5,774 nucleotides of DNA. It comes from Gemmatimonadales bacterium (lineage in GTDB: Bacteria > Gemmatimonadota > Gemmatimonadetes > Gemmatimonadales > GWC2-71-9). The stretch spans positions 1 to 5,774 of the forward strand of contig JABDII010000074.1 in NCBI GenBank assembly GCA_013003805.1, read 5' to 3'. Positions within the stretch are counted from its first letter, which is position 1, and each line of letters begins with the position of its first letter. Below, piece after piece: positions 1-5,697 of the stretch. The translations under genes were made by a program, and so were the position numbers. The notes under the pieces were generated by a model that worked only from the letters and a program-made list of their open reading frames with translations, did not search any database and had not been told where the DNA came from.

Positions 1-816
1 GTGATTCTCGAGCCGTTCTATGAGAACTATGGTCCCGATGCCGTTCTGTGCGATGCTCGACCGGTGTACGTCCCATTCCGTCCGGGCGAACAGCTGGACC
101 TCGAGCGCCTCGCGGCTGCCTTCGGACCGAAGACCAAGGCGATCATCGTCAATACACCCAACAATCCCACGGGGCGGGTATTGTCGCGCGACGAGCTGGC
201 GGGGATTGCCGAGCTGTGCATCCGGCACAATGCCTTCGCCATTACCGATGAGATCTACGAGCATATCTACTACGAGGGCGAGCACATTCCGATCGCCACA
301 CTGCCGGACATGCAGGACCGCACTGTTACGATCAGCGGTGCCTCTAAGACCTTCAGTGTTACCGGATGGCGCGTCGGTACGATCGTCGCGGCGCCCGACC
401 TCACCGACGCCATCCGCAAGGTTCATGACTTCCTGACCGTGGGGGCGCCGGCGCCGCTGCAGGAGGCGGTTGCAGTGGGGCTGGAGTGCCTTGACCGGTC
501 GTACTATCTCTCACTCGCCTCGGAATACCGCGCCCGAAGGGATCTCTTGTGTGGGGCGCTGGTTGACGCCGGTTTCCGACTGGAATTCCCGGAGGGGGCC
601 TACTACGTGTTGGCGGATTTTTCCGAGTTGAGTGATCGCTCGGATGTGGAATTCTCCCATTGGCTCACTCGGGATGTCGGGGTGGCACCGGTCCCTGGGT
701 CGAGCTTCTATAGCCGCCCGGAGGATGGGCGTGCCTTTGTCCGGTTTGCCTTCTGTAAGACCGCGGACCTTCTCCAGGAGGCTGCGAGCCGTCTCGGGGC
801 CGTTCGACCGGGCTAA
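1..816 (+). CDS. PLP-dependent aminotransferase class I/II, 5'-truncated by window edge
   Basis: This is the C-terminal 271 residues of a fold-type I aminotransferase, which transfers an amino group between an amino acid and a 2-oxo acid using pyridoxal phosphate in the cytoplasm. The GTG at base 1 is most likely an internal valine: the first residues (VILEPFYENY) match the segment that normally lies about 110-120 residues into a ~390-residue enzyme. The PLP-site residues are present: NTPNNPTG at 51-58 (N55), D83 and Y86 in TDEIYEHI, the Schiff-base lysine K116 in SGASKTFSVTGWR, R124 binding the phosphate, and R248 in VRFAF binding the substrate carboxylate. The TGWRVG and FLTVGAPAPLQEA segments resemble the kynurenine/glutamine/methionine aminotransferase branch, but substrate cannot be told from sequence. 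The gene stops 135 bases before the sigma gene and is probably not in its operon. Confidence 0.93.
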   Translation: MILEPFYENYGPDAVLCDARPVYVPFRPGEQLDLERLAAAFGPKTKAIIVNTPNNPTGRVLSRDELAGIAELCIRHNAFAITDEIYEHIYYEGEHIPIATLPDMQDRTVTISGASKTFSVTGWRVGTIVAAPDLTDAIRKVHDFLTVGAPAPLQEAVAVGLECLDRSYYLSLASEYRARRDLLCGALVDAGFRLEFPEGAYYVLADFSELSDRSDVEFSHWLTRDVGVAPVPGSSFYSRPEDGRAFVRFAFCKTADLLQEAASRLGAVRPG

Positions 817-819
817 AGC

Positions 820-845
820 GGAACCGCCCCTGCATCCGGCGCGTT
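820..845 (+). promoter_or_regulatory. Candidate ECF-type promoter of the sigma/anti-sigma operon
   Basis: GGAAC lies at 820-824 and CGTT at 842-845, separated by 17 bases. This has the form of ECF promoters (AAC core at -35, CGT core at -10, 16-17 base spacer). It starts four bases after the aminotransferase stop and would give a leader of about 100 bases before the sigma start at 952. A similar arrangement occurs upstream of the PBP4 gene on the other strand. An overlapping TTGACT (845-850) could instead be a -35 box for the housekeeping sigma, but no good -10 follows at 16-18 bases. Self-regulation is common for ECF operons; here it is inferred from the motif only. Confidence 0.4.
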
Positions 846-873
846 TGACTGAGTACAGAGGCGCGTATGCGCC

Positions 874-905
874 CCACGGGCCGAGGCCGATTCTTCAGGC
901 CGTGG
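874..905 (+). other. Hairpin-forming inverted repeat in the sigma leader
   Basis: CCACGG (874-879) pairs with CCGTGG (900-905), and after one bulged G the CC at 881-882 pairs with GG at 898-899, leaving a 15-base loop. A smaller hairpin, GGCGC (860-864) with GCGCC (869-873), sits just upstream. Neither is followed by a T run, so they are not convincing intrinsic terminators for the aminotransferase. They would lie in the sigma mRNA leader if transcription starts near 852. In GC-rich DNA such repeats arise easily by chance. Confidence 0.25.
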
Positions 906-951
906 CACCGGGGCTTACGAGACGGTCCCCTTTGGATCCCGGCGGACGAAC

Positions 952-1578
952 ATGGTTCGAGAGCACACGGAGCGCGCGGTCAAACCCGAGCGCACTCAGC
1001 TACGAGCGCTGCGGGGTGACTCGCTGCGCGAACGACTCATCGCTCGCGATGAACAAGCCCTGGTGGAACTCATCGACGTGGCCAGCCCATGGCTCTTGGG
1101 TGTAACCCAGTCGATGTTGAGCGATCGCGACGAGGCCGAAGAGGTCGTGATGGATGTATTCACGATCGCATGGAATCGGATTCACGAGGCCCGGGGTGAC
1201 TACCCGGGGTTGATGCCGTGGTTGTTACGTATCGCCCGTAATCGTGCGATCGACCGGCTCCGCCGGCGCGGGCGACTCCGCCGTAAGGCGGAGCGCCTCG
1301 CAGCGGCCGGAGGCCGGGAGGATAGCATTACCGAGCCCGCGCGACTCGATGAGGCGGGTCGCCCCGGCTGGCACGTGCATGAGTCAGTGAAGGCGGCCCT
1401 CAGCGAGCTGCCCGACGATCAGCGCAGAGTCGTGCAGTTGGCCTATTTCGAGGGCCTGACCCACTCGGAGATCGCGACCATGTTGGAGATCCCGCTGGGT
1501 ACGGTGAAATCGCGGCTCGGGCGAGCCATCGCCAAGCTTCGCATCAGGCTGTCATCGCTCAAGGATTGGGTGTTATGA
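952..1578 (+). CDS. ECF-type sigma-70 family RNA polymerase sigma factor
   Basis: This 208-residue protein directs RNA polymerase to alternative promoters. Region sigma-2 spans about 29-106, including the polymerase-binding segment DRDEAEEVVMDVFTIAWNRI (58-77) and the -10-recognition part WLLRIARNRAIDRLRRR (90-106). A basic, low-complexity linker (107-143) leads to sigma-4 (about 144-204), with the helix-turn-helix THSEIATMLEIPLGTVKSRLGRA (170-192) that reads the -35 element. No sigma-3 region is present, as expected for ECF factors. An in-frame stop at 850-852 and the lack of another nearby start support ATG 952; the ribosome site is weak (GGCGGA about 5 bases upstream). It overlaps the anti-sigma gene by four bases, so translation is probably coupled. 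The protein has no cysteine, so it cannot carry the disulfide redox switch described for mycobacterial SigK. Its exact ECF group is not assigned. Confidence 0.93.
   Translation: MVREHTERAVKPERTQLRALRGDSLRERLIARDEQALVELIDVASPWLLGVTQSMLSDRDEAEEVVMDVFTIAWNRIHEARGDYPGLMPWLLRIARNRAIDRLRRRGRLRRKAERLAAAGGREDSITEPARLDEAGRPGWHVHESVKAALSELPDDQRRVVQLAYFEGLTHSEIATMLEIPLGTVKSRLGRAIAKLRIRLSSLKDWVL
1561..1565 (+). promoter_or_regulatory. Ribosome binding site that fixes the anti-sigma start
   Basis: AAGGA at 1561-1565 lies nine bases before ATG 1575, inside the last codons of the sigma gene. It supports ATG 1575 over an in-frame TTG at 1566, which would have no room for a ribosome site. The start overlaps the sigma stop as ATGA. 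Confidence 0.55.
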
Positions 1579-2273
1579 GTTCACATCAATGGTATGAGGA
1601 GAATCGCGCTGCGTTTGTGGCCGGCGGTCTCGATAGACAAGAGCGTCGCACCTTTGCCGATCACCTGTCGCGGTGTGACGAGTGCTCGCGGGAGGTCGCC
1701 TCCATCGAGAAGGAGTTGGCGTGGCTTCCGCTCGGGGTCGAGCCGATCCCGCCCCGACCAGGGTTCAAGCGCCAGGTCATCGAGAGCGTGCTCCACCCAC
1801 GGCGCCGATGGGACCGCTGGGTCTACCCGCTGGCCGCCGCAGCGTCGCTGGTACTCGCAGTCGGGATATGGGCCTCGGCCCGTTCCGAACGTGCAGATCT
1901 GATGGCCCAAGTGGAGCAGAGCGAGCGTGCGCTGGCGACGTTCCAGCGGGCTGAGGTGATCCACCAAGCATCGATCGTCTCCGAGGGAACGACCGCCGGA
2001 TTGGTGATCTTCGACAGTCCCGAAACGGGCCGCTGCAACGTGGTGGTCCACGGGCTGCCGCCGGCTCCCAACGGTGAGGTTTACCGCTTCTGGTTCCTGA
2101 CGGAAGACGGCGAGCTTCAAGGGACCGAGGTTCCGGTGGCCAACGATTCCCCGGTCCTGGTCACGCTGGAACGCCCCCATGGGAAGGTGATGGGCGCGTC
2201 GCTCACGATAGAACCGATGGAGGAAGCCGGCGCCGAGCCTGGAGGGGTCGAGCTGGCCCACGTCGTGTTCTAG
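1575..2273 (+). CDS. Transmembrane anti-sigma factor with zinc-binding N-terminus and RskA-like C-terminal domain
   Basis: This 232-residue protein probably binds and silences the sigma factor encoded just before it. The N-terminal cytoplasmic part has the zinc-binding anti-sigma motif HxxxCxxC (H30, C34, C37). H4 sits where the fourth ligand lies in the structurally known ChrR (His6, His31, Cys35, Cys38). One membrane helix follows at about 83-101 (WVYPLAAAASLVLAVGIWAS), then a charged, heptad-like stretch (about 104-127). The outside domain (about 140-232) has the features of the RskA anti-sigma family: GLPPAPNGEVYRFWFLTEDGE (160-180) and ASLTIEPMEEAGAEPGG (208-224). In that family the signal is usually passed on by stepwise proteolysis at and in the membrane, releasing the sigma factor. 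The domain calls are from motif recognition; the inducing signal is unknown. It ends eight bases from the end of the convergent PBP4 gene. Confidence 0.88.
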   Translation: MSSHQWYEENRAAFVAGGLDRQERRTFADHLSRCDECSREVASIEKELAWLPLGVEPIPPRPGFKRQVIESVLHPRRRWDRWVYPLAAAASLVLAVGIWASARSERADLMAQVEQSERALATFQRAEVIHQASIVSEGTTAGLVIFDSPETGRCNVVVHGLPPAPNGEVYRFWFLTEDGELQGTEVPVANDSPVLVTLERPHGKVMGASLTIEPMEEAGAEPGGVELAHVVF

Positions 2274-2281
2274 CAGGTGTC

Positions 2282-3862
2282 TTACTGAATGTGGCGGATT
2301 CGCTCTGCCCATCCATCGCCCCGGCCACCAAACCGGGGCGATTCCTCTTCCCACTCGGACGGCACAACGATGCCGTCTGCTCCGAGCTCCCGCACTAACT
2401 GCAGCTGCGCCCGGCGGGCGGAGGAAGGACGAGATCCGTTGTACATGAGGGAAATCAGCAGCACGCCCTCGGGATGGCCCAAATACCCCACGACAGTGGA
2501 AACGTTGCGCAGCGTTCCTGTCTTCGCGCGGAGGACCCCCTTCGCCGGAAGGTCTCCCCGAAGCTGCTTGAGGGTACCGGTGCCGTTGGCGGGCAACAGG
2601 AGCGGGAAGCTCTTGCCCTGCTCGGTTTGAGGGAGGCGGGCCAGGTAGGAGACGAAGATCCGCGGGGTCACCCTGGCGCTACTCGAGAGGCCACTCCCGT
2701 CAACGAGGTGAACTCCATCGAGTTGCCCAGTGATGAACTGAACGTGCTGGGTTAGGAGCTCGGGTCCATTATCTAATCCGGCGGCCCACTGGAGCATCAG
2801 CTCCGCCCCCAAGTTGTGACTTCGGCGGTTGACATCGCGAGCGATCGAATCGAGCGGCGGGGAGAGCACCTCGGCCAGAATAAGCCCGGGACCCAACACC
2901 TGACCGGCCGGTGGGCCGGCTGGGCTTTGGTCCCATTCGATTCCGGCCTGCTCGAGCGCCGCACCCCAGACAGCCTCGAGAACCAGGCGCGGTTCGGCCG
3001 AGGTGACGCTGATGTAACGGCCTCGTGAGCGGACGCCGATTCGTCCTGTTACGACCCAACCTCCACCGGGCGCCGGGCGGACTCGGAGCCGTGAGCGACG
3101 GCCGGACGTCGTCGTCGCCTTCACGGCGATGAGGCGTTCGATGCCATCGGGCGATACCGTGGCAAGTCGGGCTCGATGGCCGACTTTCCTGCCCGGACGG
3201 ATCCTGAAGCGCACAACGTTTTCATGCACGGTGAGGGGGCCAACCAGCGGCGCGAAGAGCCGTCCACGATGGCGATCGGACCATTCAGCCGGGAACCAGG
3301 CCTCGGCCCGCCCGGCCGCGCTTTGCACCTCGAATGGCCCGGTCAGCCGGCGGACGCCGTGGGCCGCGAGTTGTTGGGCCAAATAGACCAGCCTCGGTCC
3401 GTTCCCATTCGCGCGCTCGAGTGATGGATCGCCGTTCACCTGGAGCGCCCAGGTCCCGATCCACTCGCCCGTGGCCGGATCGACGAACCCGTTGCCGAGG
3501 ATCCGGGTTGACCGTCGAGCGTCGGCCCCTAGCACCGTTCGGGCAAACCCCGTGGTGAAGAGCTTGACGGCGGAGGCGGGGATCAGTGCCTGGTCTGGTC
3601 TCACGCTCCAGAGCAGGCTTCCGTTGTCGGCGGCAACGGCGATTCCCCAATCGCCGGGCGCCATCCTGGCTGCCTCGGCGTACCATTGCCTGAGCTTCTC
3701 CTCGAGATCGCTCGGGGGCGGGTAGGGGTGCGAGGTCCAGCCAACCCGGGGGACCAAGCCGAGCAGCACCAGGCCAATCCCAGCCGCACGTCCCGCCCGA
3801 AGCCCAGAGGGCAAGGCAAAGACGAGGTTCAGGGCGGCGGGCAAACGGAGCCAGGCGCTCAT
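2282..3862 (-). CDS. dacB: D-alanyl-D-alanine carboxypeptidase/endopeptidase, peptidase S13 (PBP4/DacB type)
   Basis: This 526-residue penicillin-binding protein should trim the terminal D-Ala from peptidoglycan stem peptides and/or cut 4-3 cross-links in the periplasm. The three serine-transpeptidase-fold motifs are intact: SxxK as S97-A-V-K100 (IPASAVKLF), SxN as S348-H-N350 (RSHNLGAELML) and KTG at 447-449 (RAKTGTL). Other S13 landmarks are VNGDPSL (142-148), APLVGPLTVHEN (204-215) and VDGSGLSSSARVTP (387-400). The ~245 residues between the first two motifs hold the inserted domains typical of the PBP4 class. Length is slightly above E. coli PBP4 (477). The N-terminus is hydrophobic (about 25-41, GIGLVLLGLVP) but has no clear cleavage site, so it may be a signal anchor. 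ATG 3862 is preceded by GGGAG at four bases. It has its own candidate promoter and lies 231 bases after the DUF4440 gene, so it may be transcribed alone. Confidence 0.94.
   Translation of the reverse strand: MSAWLRLPAALNLVFALPSGLRAGRAAGIGLVLLGLVPRVGWTSHPYPPPSDLEEKLRQWYAEAARMAPGDWGIAVAADNGSLLWSVRPDQALIPASAVKLFTTGFARTVLGADARRSTRILGNGFVDPATGEWIGTWALQVNGDPSLERANGNGPRLVYLAQQLAAHGVRRLTGPFEVQSAAGRAEAWFPAEWSDRHRGRLFAPLVGPLTVHENVVRFRIRPGRKVGHRARLATVSPDGIERLIAVKATTTSGRRSRLRVRPAPGGGWVVTGRIGVRSRGRYISVTSAEPRLVLEAVWGAALEQAGIEWDQSPAGPPAGQVLGPGLILAEVLSPPLDSIARDVNRRSHNLGAELMLQWAAGLDNGPELLTQHVQFITGQLDGVHLVDGSGLSSSARVTPRIFVSYLARLPQTEQGKSFPLLLPANGTGTLKQLRGDLPAKGVLRAKTGTLRNVSTVVGYLGHPEGVLLISLMYNGSRPSSARRAQLQLVRELGADGIVVPSEWEEESPRFGGRGDGWAERIRHIQ
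2315..2342 (+). terminator. Perfect 10-bp inverted repeat, possible terminator of the sigma/anti-sigma operon
   Basis: ATCGCCCCGG (2315-2324) and CCGGGGCGAT (2333-2342) are exact reverse complements around the 8-base loop CCACCAAA. It lies 42 bases after the anti-sigma stop and inside the last codons of the convergent dacB-like gene (residues about 507-516). On the + strand it is followed by the pyrimidine-rich TTCCTCTTCCC, which is not a true T run; on the - strand no T run follows. It may stop or slow + strand transcripts, or help stabilise their 3' ends. Its position inside a coding region weakens the call. Confidence 0.35.
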
Positions 3863-3866
3863 AGCA

Positions 3867-3871
3867 CTCCC
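3867..3871 (-). promoter_or_regulatory. Ribosome binding site of the dacB-like gene
   Basis: On the - strand GGGAG lies four bases before ATG (3862-3860). It supports this start, which keeps the hydrophobic N-terminal segment. Confidence 0.5.
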
Positions 3872-3912
3872 AGTCTCATGCAGATTGAGGAAACGGCGTT
3901 CTACCTAGTCTG

Positions 3913-3938
3913 TACGAGACAAGAGCAAGCTTCGTTCC
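3913..3938 (-). promoter_or_regulatory. Candidate ECF-type promoter of the dacB-like gene
   Basis: Reading the - strand, GGAAC (3938-3934) is followed after exactly 17 bases by CGTA (3916-3913). This matches the spacing and core of the candidate site before the sigma operon (GGAAC-N17-CGTT) and resembles known ECF promoters with AAC at -35 and CGT at -10. Transcription would start near 3906, giving a leader of roughly 45 bases. Both sites are also followed by a GACT-containing stretch. The call rests on two sites compared by eye. Confidence 0.4.
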
Positions 3939-3956
3939 TGTCCCGTCCTGGAACGA
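3932..3956. repeat. 7-bp inverted repeat overlapping the candidate -35 element of dacB
   Basis: TCGTTCC (3932-3938) and GGAACGA (3950-3956) are exact reverse complements separated by 11 bases. The left arm contains the candidate -35 GGAAC of the - strand. The spacing could suit a dimeric regulator, but chance is a fair alternative. The rest of the 3863-4093 gap shows no gene or clear terminator. Confidence 0.3.
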
Positions 3957-4093
3957 GTCGCCGCATCGGCCCCCTGAGCAGGGCCTCTATCAGGCTGTCA
4001 GAACGGCAGTTGTTGGGTCAGCGCCGCCACAAATTCTCGAAATGCGCCGGGCCGTTGCAGCCAACCAGGACGAATCTGCCGGGGGCCTAACCG

Positions 4094-4573
4094 TCAGTCG
4101 CCGGACGGCCCGTTCAGGTTCCAGACATCGTGCGTCAGTTTCCAGGTGCCGTCGGCCTGACGTTGATAGACATGAATGCCCTTGAGCGCCTCGGTGACCG
4201 AGTCTCCTCCGTCCACCGGTGTCGCCGTTAGGGTCCCCTCGTAGTACTCGACCGCCAGATCGCCTGCGATTACGATGTCCGTCGGCGCGTACGAGACGGA
4301 GGCCGTGACCTGGGACGTGAACGCCTCCATCCACGCCTGTAATGCCGGCTTGCCCACCAATGCCGGCTCACCCGGTGGCATGGTGATGATGTCGTCCGCG
4401 GCGTACCGCAAGGACAGATCCCCGGAGCTGATCGCGGCCACCTCCTGTTCGCGGACCTGGTCGATCACCTGACGATCGGCCTCGGTGGAGACCGCGGGCT
4501 GCTCTGCATACTGGGTGCACCCCAGCATCAGAGCGGCGCATAACACCGGGAGCCGCATAGTCCGAATGTTCAT
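4094..4573 (-). CDS. DUF4440 / SnoaL-like (NTF2-fold) putative lipoprotein
   Basis: This 159-residue protein has a short signal peptide with a cysteine after MNIRTMRLPVLCAALMLG (C19), so it is probably lipid-anchored in the envelope; the lipobox (MLGC) departs from the strict consensus. Residues about 33-152 match the NTF2-like DUF4440 fold: a first helix (EADRQVIDQVREQEVAAISSGD), then RYAADDIITMPPGEPALVGKPALQAWM (56-82), and the typical final strand pair GIHVYQRQADGTWKLTHDVWN (132-152). Members are often small-molecule binding or of unknown activity; no catalytic role can be read here. ATG 4573 is chosen because a strong ribosome site precedes it and the signal peptide begins there. The frame stays open back to 4825, but that extension overlaps the upstream gene and looks non-coding. 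It follows the phosphodiesterase gene after 212 bases on the same strand. Confidence 0.85.
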   Translation of the reverse strand: MNIRTMRLPVLCAALMLGCTQYAEQPAVSTEADRQVIDQVREQEVAAISSGDLSLRYAADDIITMPPGEPALVGKPALQAWMEAFTSQVTASVSYAPTDIVIAGDLAVEYYEGTLTATPVDGGDSVTEALKGIHVYQRQADGTWKLTHDVWNLNGPSGD

Positions 4574-4583
4574 CCTTCCTCCC
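4574..4583 (-). promoter_or_regulatory. Strong ribosome binding site of the DUF4440 lipoprotein gene
   Basis: On the - strand GGGAGGAAGG runs directly into ATG 4573, with GGAGG four bases upstream of the start. It decides the start against the longer reading frame that opens at 4825. Confidence 0.65.
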
Positions 4584-4700
4584 TGCCAAGGGTGGGCCAT
4601 CGTGTCATCGTGGGAGTCGGAATCCGCTAACCGCCTACTCCCTACTCCCGCATCCCAGTTGCAGCAGCAGATGATCCGTTCCCGTCTGTTGCATTTAGTT

Positions 4701-4722
4701 GCTTGCGAGATAGTCCGCAAGC
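4701..4722. repeat. Inverted repeat in the 212-base gap before the DUF4440 gene
   Basis: GCTTGCG (4701-4707) and CGCAAGC (4716-4722) are exact reverse complements around an 8-base loop. No T run follows on either strand, so an intrinsic terminator is unlikely. On the - strand TTGCGG (4720-4715) with TAAATG (4697-4692) 17 bases on is a poor housekeeping promoter candidate overlapping this repeat, so the repeat could be an operator. The gap also holds a 7-bp tandem duplication, CCTACTC twice at 4634-4647, and no small gene that I can support. Confidence 0.25.
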
Positions 4723-4750
4723 CGAGCGAGTACATCGCGTGCCCCGGATC

Positions 4751-4770
4751 CTGGATCGCGGCGATTCCAG
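4751..4770 (-). other. Short hairpin just after the phosphodiesterase stop
   Basis: CTGGA (4751-4755) pairs with TCCAG (4766-4770), and after a bulged T (4765) TCG pairs with CGA, closing a three-base loop. It begins about 15 bases beyond the stop codon at 4788-4786. The - strand bases that follow are GC-rich without a T run, so it is at most a weak terminator or mRNA-end stabiliser. Confidence 0.2.
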
Positions 4771-4785
4771 GGACCGTAACTCCCG

Positions 4786-5688
4786 TCAGTTCCGTAATCC
4801 AACCGCCCTTCCATCCAACCCCCATGCTGAGTCGATCTCGATCCCTAGGTGCGTGAGCGCCGTGACCGCCACGTCGACGATGCGCGGGATCCCGTCGATC
4901 GGGCCGGCTGACGCGGACGGTCCGGATGCCAAATAGAAGATGGTCCGTTCGGCGAGCGAATCGCCCCCGTGACCGCCGTCATCGGTGCGTCCGTGGTCGG
5001 TGCACAAGAGGATGAGCCAGTCTTCACCAGCGTAGCCAGGACGATGCCGGAGCGCGTCGAGCAGCATGCCCACCTGGCGATCTGCCGTCTCGATCGACGC
5101 CCGGTACTCGGCTGCGAGCGAGCTCGTCTCGTGTCCCACCACGTCGATATTCCCGAGGTAGACGAACGCTGCGTCGAGGTCGGTACTGGCCAGATGCTCG
5201 ATGGCGGCCTCGACGCTCAGCGAGTCGGCCCGACCGTACCCTTCCGCGTCGCCGTCGATCAGGATCTTCGTGTCGACCGCGTCACCGATCAGCGGCCCGC
5301 CGTCGGTGGTATCCCCCAACGGCGGCCAATCGACCACCGCGAGCGTAGTGTACGCCGTGTCGAGTTGCTCGAGGCGGGTGAGGAAGTCTGGGTAGGAAGG
5401 GTAGGCGTTGTTCCGGAAATCGTTGTTCCGCACCAGGTGCTTGTCCTGCCCGGCGCCGATGAGCATGCTGGACCACCCGGGGCCGCTCACGGTCCGTTGC
5501 CGAGTGATGGCGCGGTCGGTGAAGAATCCACCGGCAATCAACGAGTCGATGACGGGGGTGGAGGCAGCGGCGAGGATGTCGACCCGCACGCCGTCCAGCC
5601 CGACGAGCAGCACTTTCGGGACGAGCGTGTCCTGCCGCGCGCACCCGATGGCCAGGAAGGCGGCCAGCGCCGCCAGTGTCGTCCGCAT
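4786..5688 (-). CDS. Type I phosphodiesterase/nucleotide pyrophosphatase-like protein (alkaline phosphatase superfamily), putative lipoprotein
   Basis: This 300-residue protein is a probable two-metal phosphohydrolase acting outside the cytoplasm; its substrate is unknown. MRTTLAALAAFLAIGC places a lipid-type cysteine at C16, though AIGC is not a strict lipobox. The superfamily motifs follow in order: metal-binding D32 in LLVGLDGVR, a nucleophile region RTVSGPGWSSMLIG (65-78) in which S68 aligns by spacing with the NPP nucleophile threonine, N88/N89 in HLVRNND, the IDVVGH motif with D182 and H186, D231-H232 in TDHGR, and H240 in GGHGG. The C-terminus WGLDGRAVGL is a typical ending, so the protein looks complete. 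ATG 5688 is preferred over an in-frame ATG at 5766 because the signal peptide starts there and GAGGA sits four bases upstream. TAGAAT at 5720-5715 resembles a -10 box but has no clear -35. Confidence 0.88.
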   Translation of the reverse strand: MRTTLAALAAFLAIGCARQDTLVPKVLLVGLDGVRVDILAAASTPVIDSLIAGGFFTDRAITRQRTVSGPGWSSMLIGAGQDKHLVRNNDFRNNAYPSYPDFLTRLEQLDTAYTTLAVVDWPPLGDTTDGGPLIGDAVDTKILIDGDAEGYGRADSLSVEAAIEHLASTDLDAAFVYLGNIDVVGHETSSLAAEYRASIETADRQVGMLLDALRHRPGYAGEDWLILLCTDHGRTDDGGHGGDSLAERTIFYLASGPSASAGPIDGIPRIVDVAVTALTHLGIEIDSAWGLDGRAVGLRN

Positions 5689-5692
5689 GGTG

Positions 5693-5697
5693 TCCTC
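5693..5697 (-). promoter_or_regulatory. Ribosome binding site of the phosphodiesterase gene
   Basis: On the - strand GAGGA lies four bases before ATG 5688. It favours this start over the upstream ATG at 5766, whose added 26 residues would bury the signal peptide. The remaining bases to the right edge show nothing else I can support. Confidence 0.5.

Noticed and set aside
1..3. GTG at base 1 as a true start of the aminotransferase
   Set aside because: The first residues match an internal segment of the family, and about 110-120 N-terminal residues would be missing.
632..1105. 157-codon + strand frame bridging the aminotransferase and sigma genes
   Set aside because: It overlaps both genes out of frame, and its translation is Arg/Ser/Pro-rich with no domain; it is a shadow frame.
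1566..1574. TTG start three codons before the anti-sigma ATG
   Set aside because: ATG 1575 has AAGGA nine bases upstream and forms the usual ATGA overlap; the TTG would directly abut that ribosome site.
1581..2354. A 257-codon open frame on the - strand opposite the anti-sigma gene
   Set aside because: It covers the anti-sigma gene and the dacB end in antisense, has a composition rich in Arg, Gly, Pro and His typical of shadow frames in GC-rich DNA, and shows no recognisable domain.
4574..4825. Upstream extension of the DUF4440 protein by 84 residues
   Set aside because: The extension overlaps the end of the phosphodiesterase gene, lacks family similarity, and would place the signal peptide in the middle of the protein. 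The strong ribosome site at 4574-4583 supports ATG 4573.
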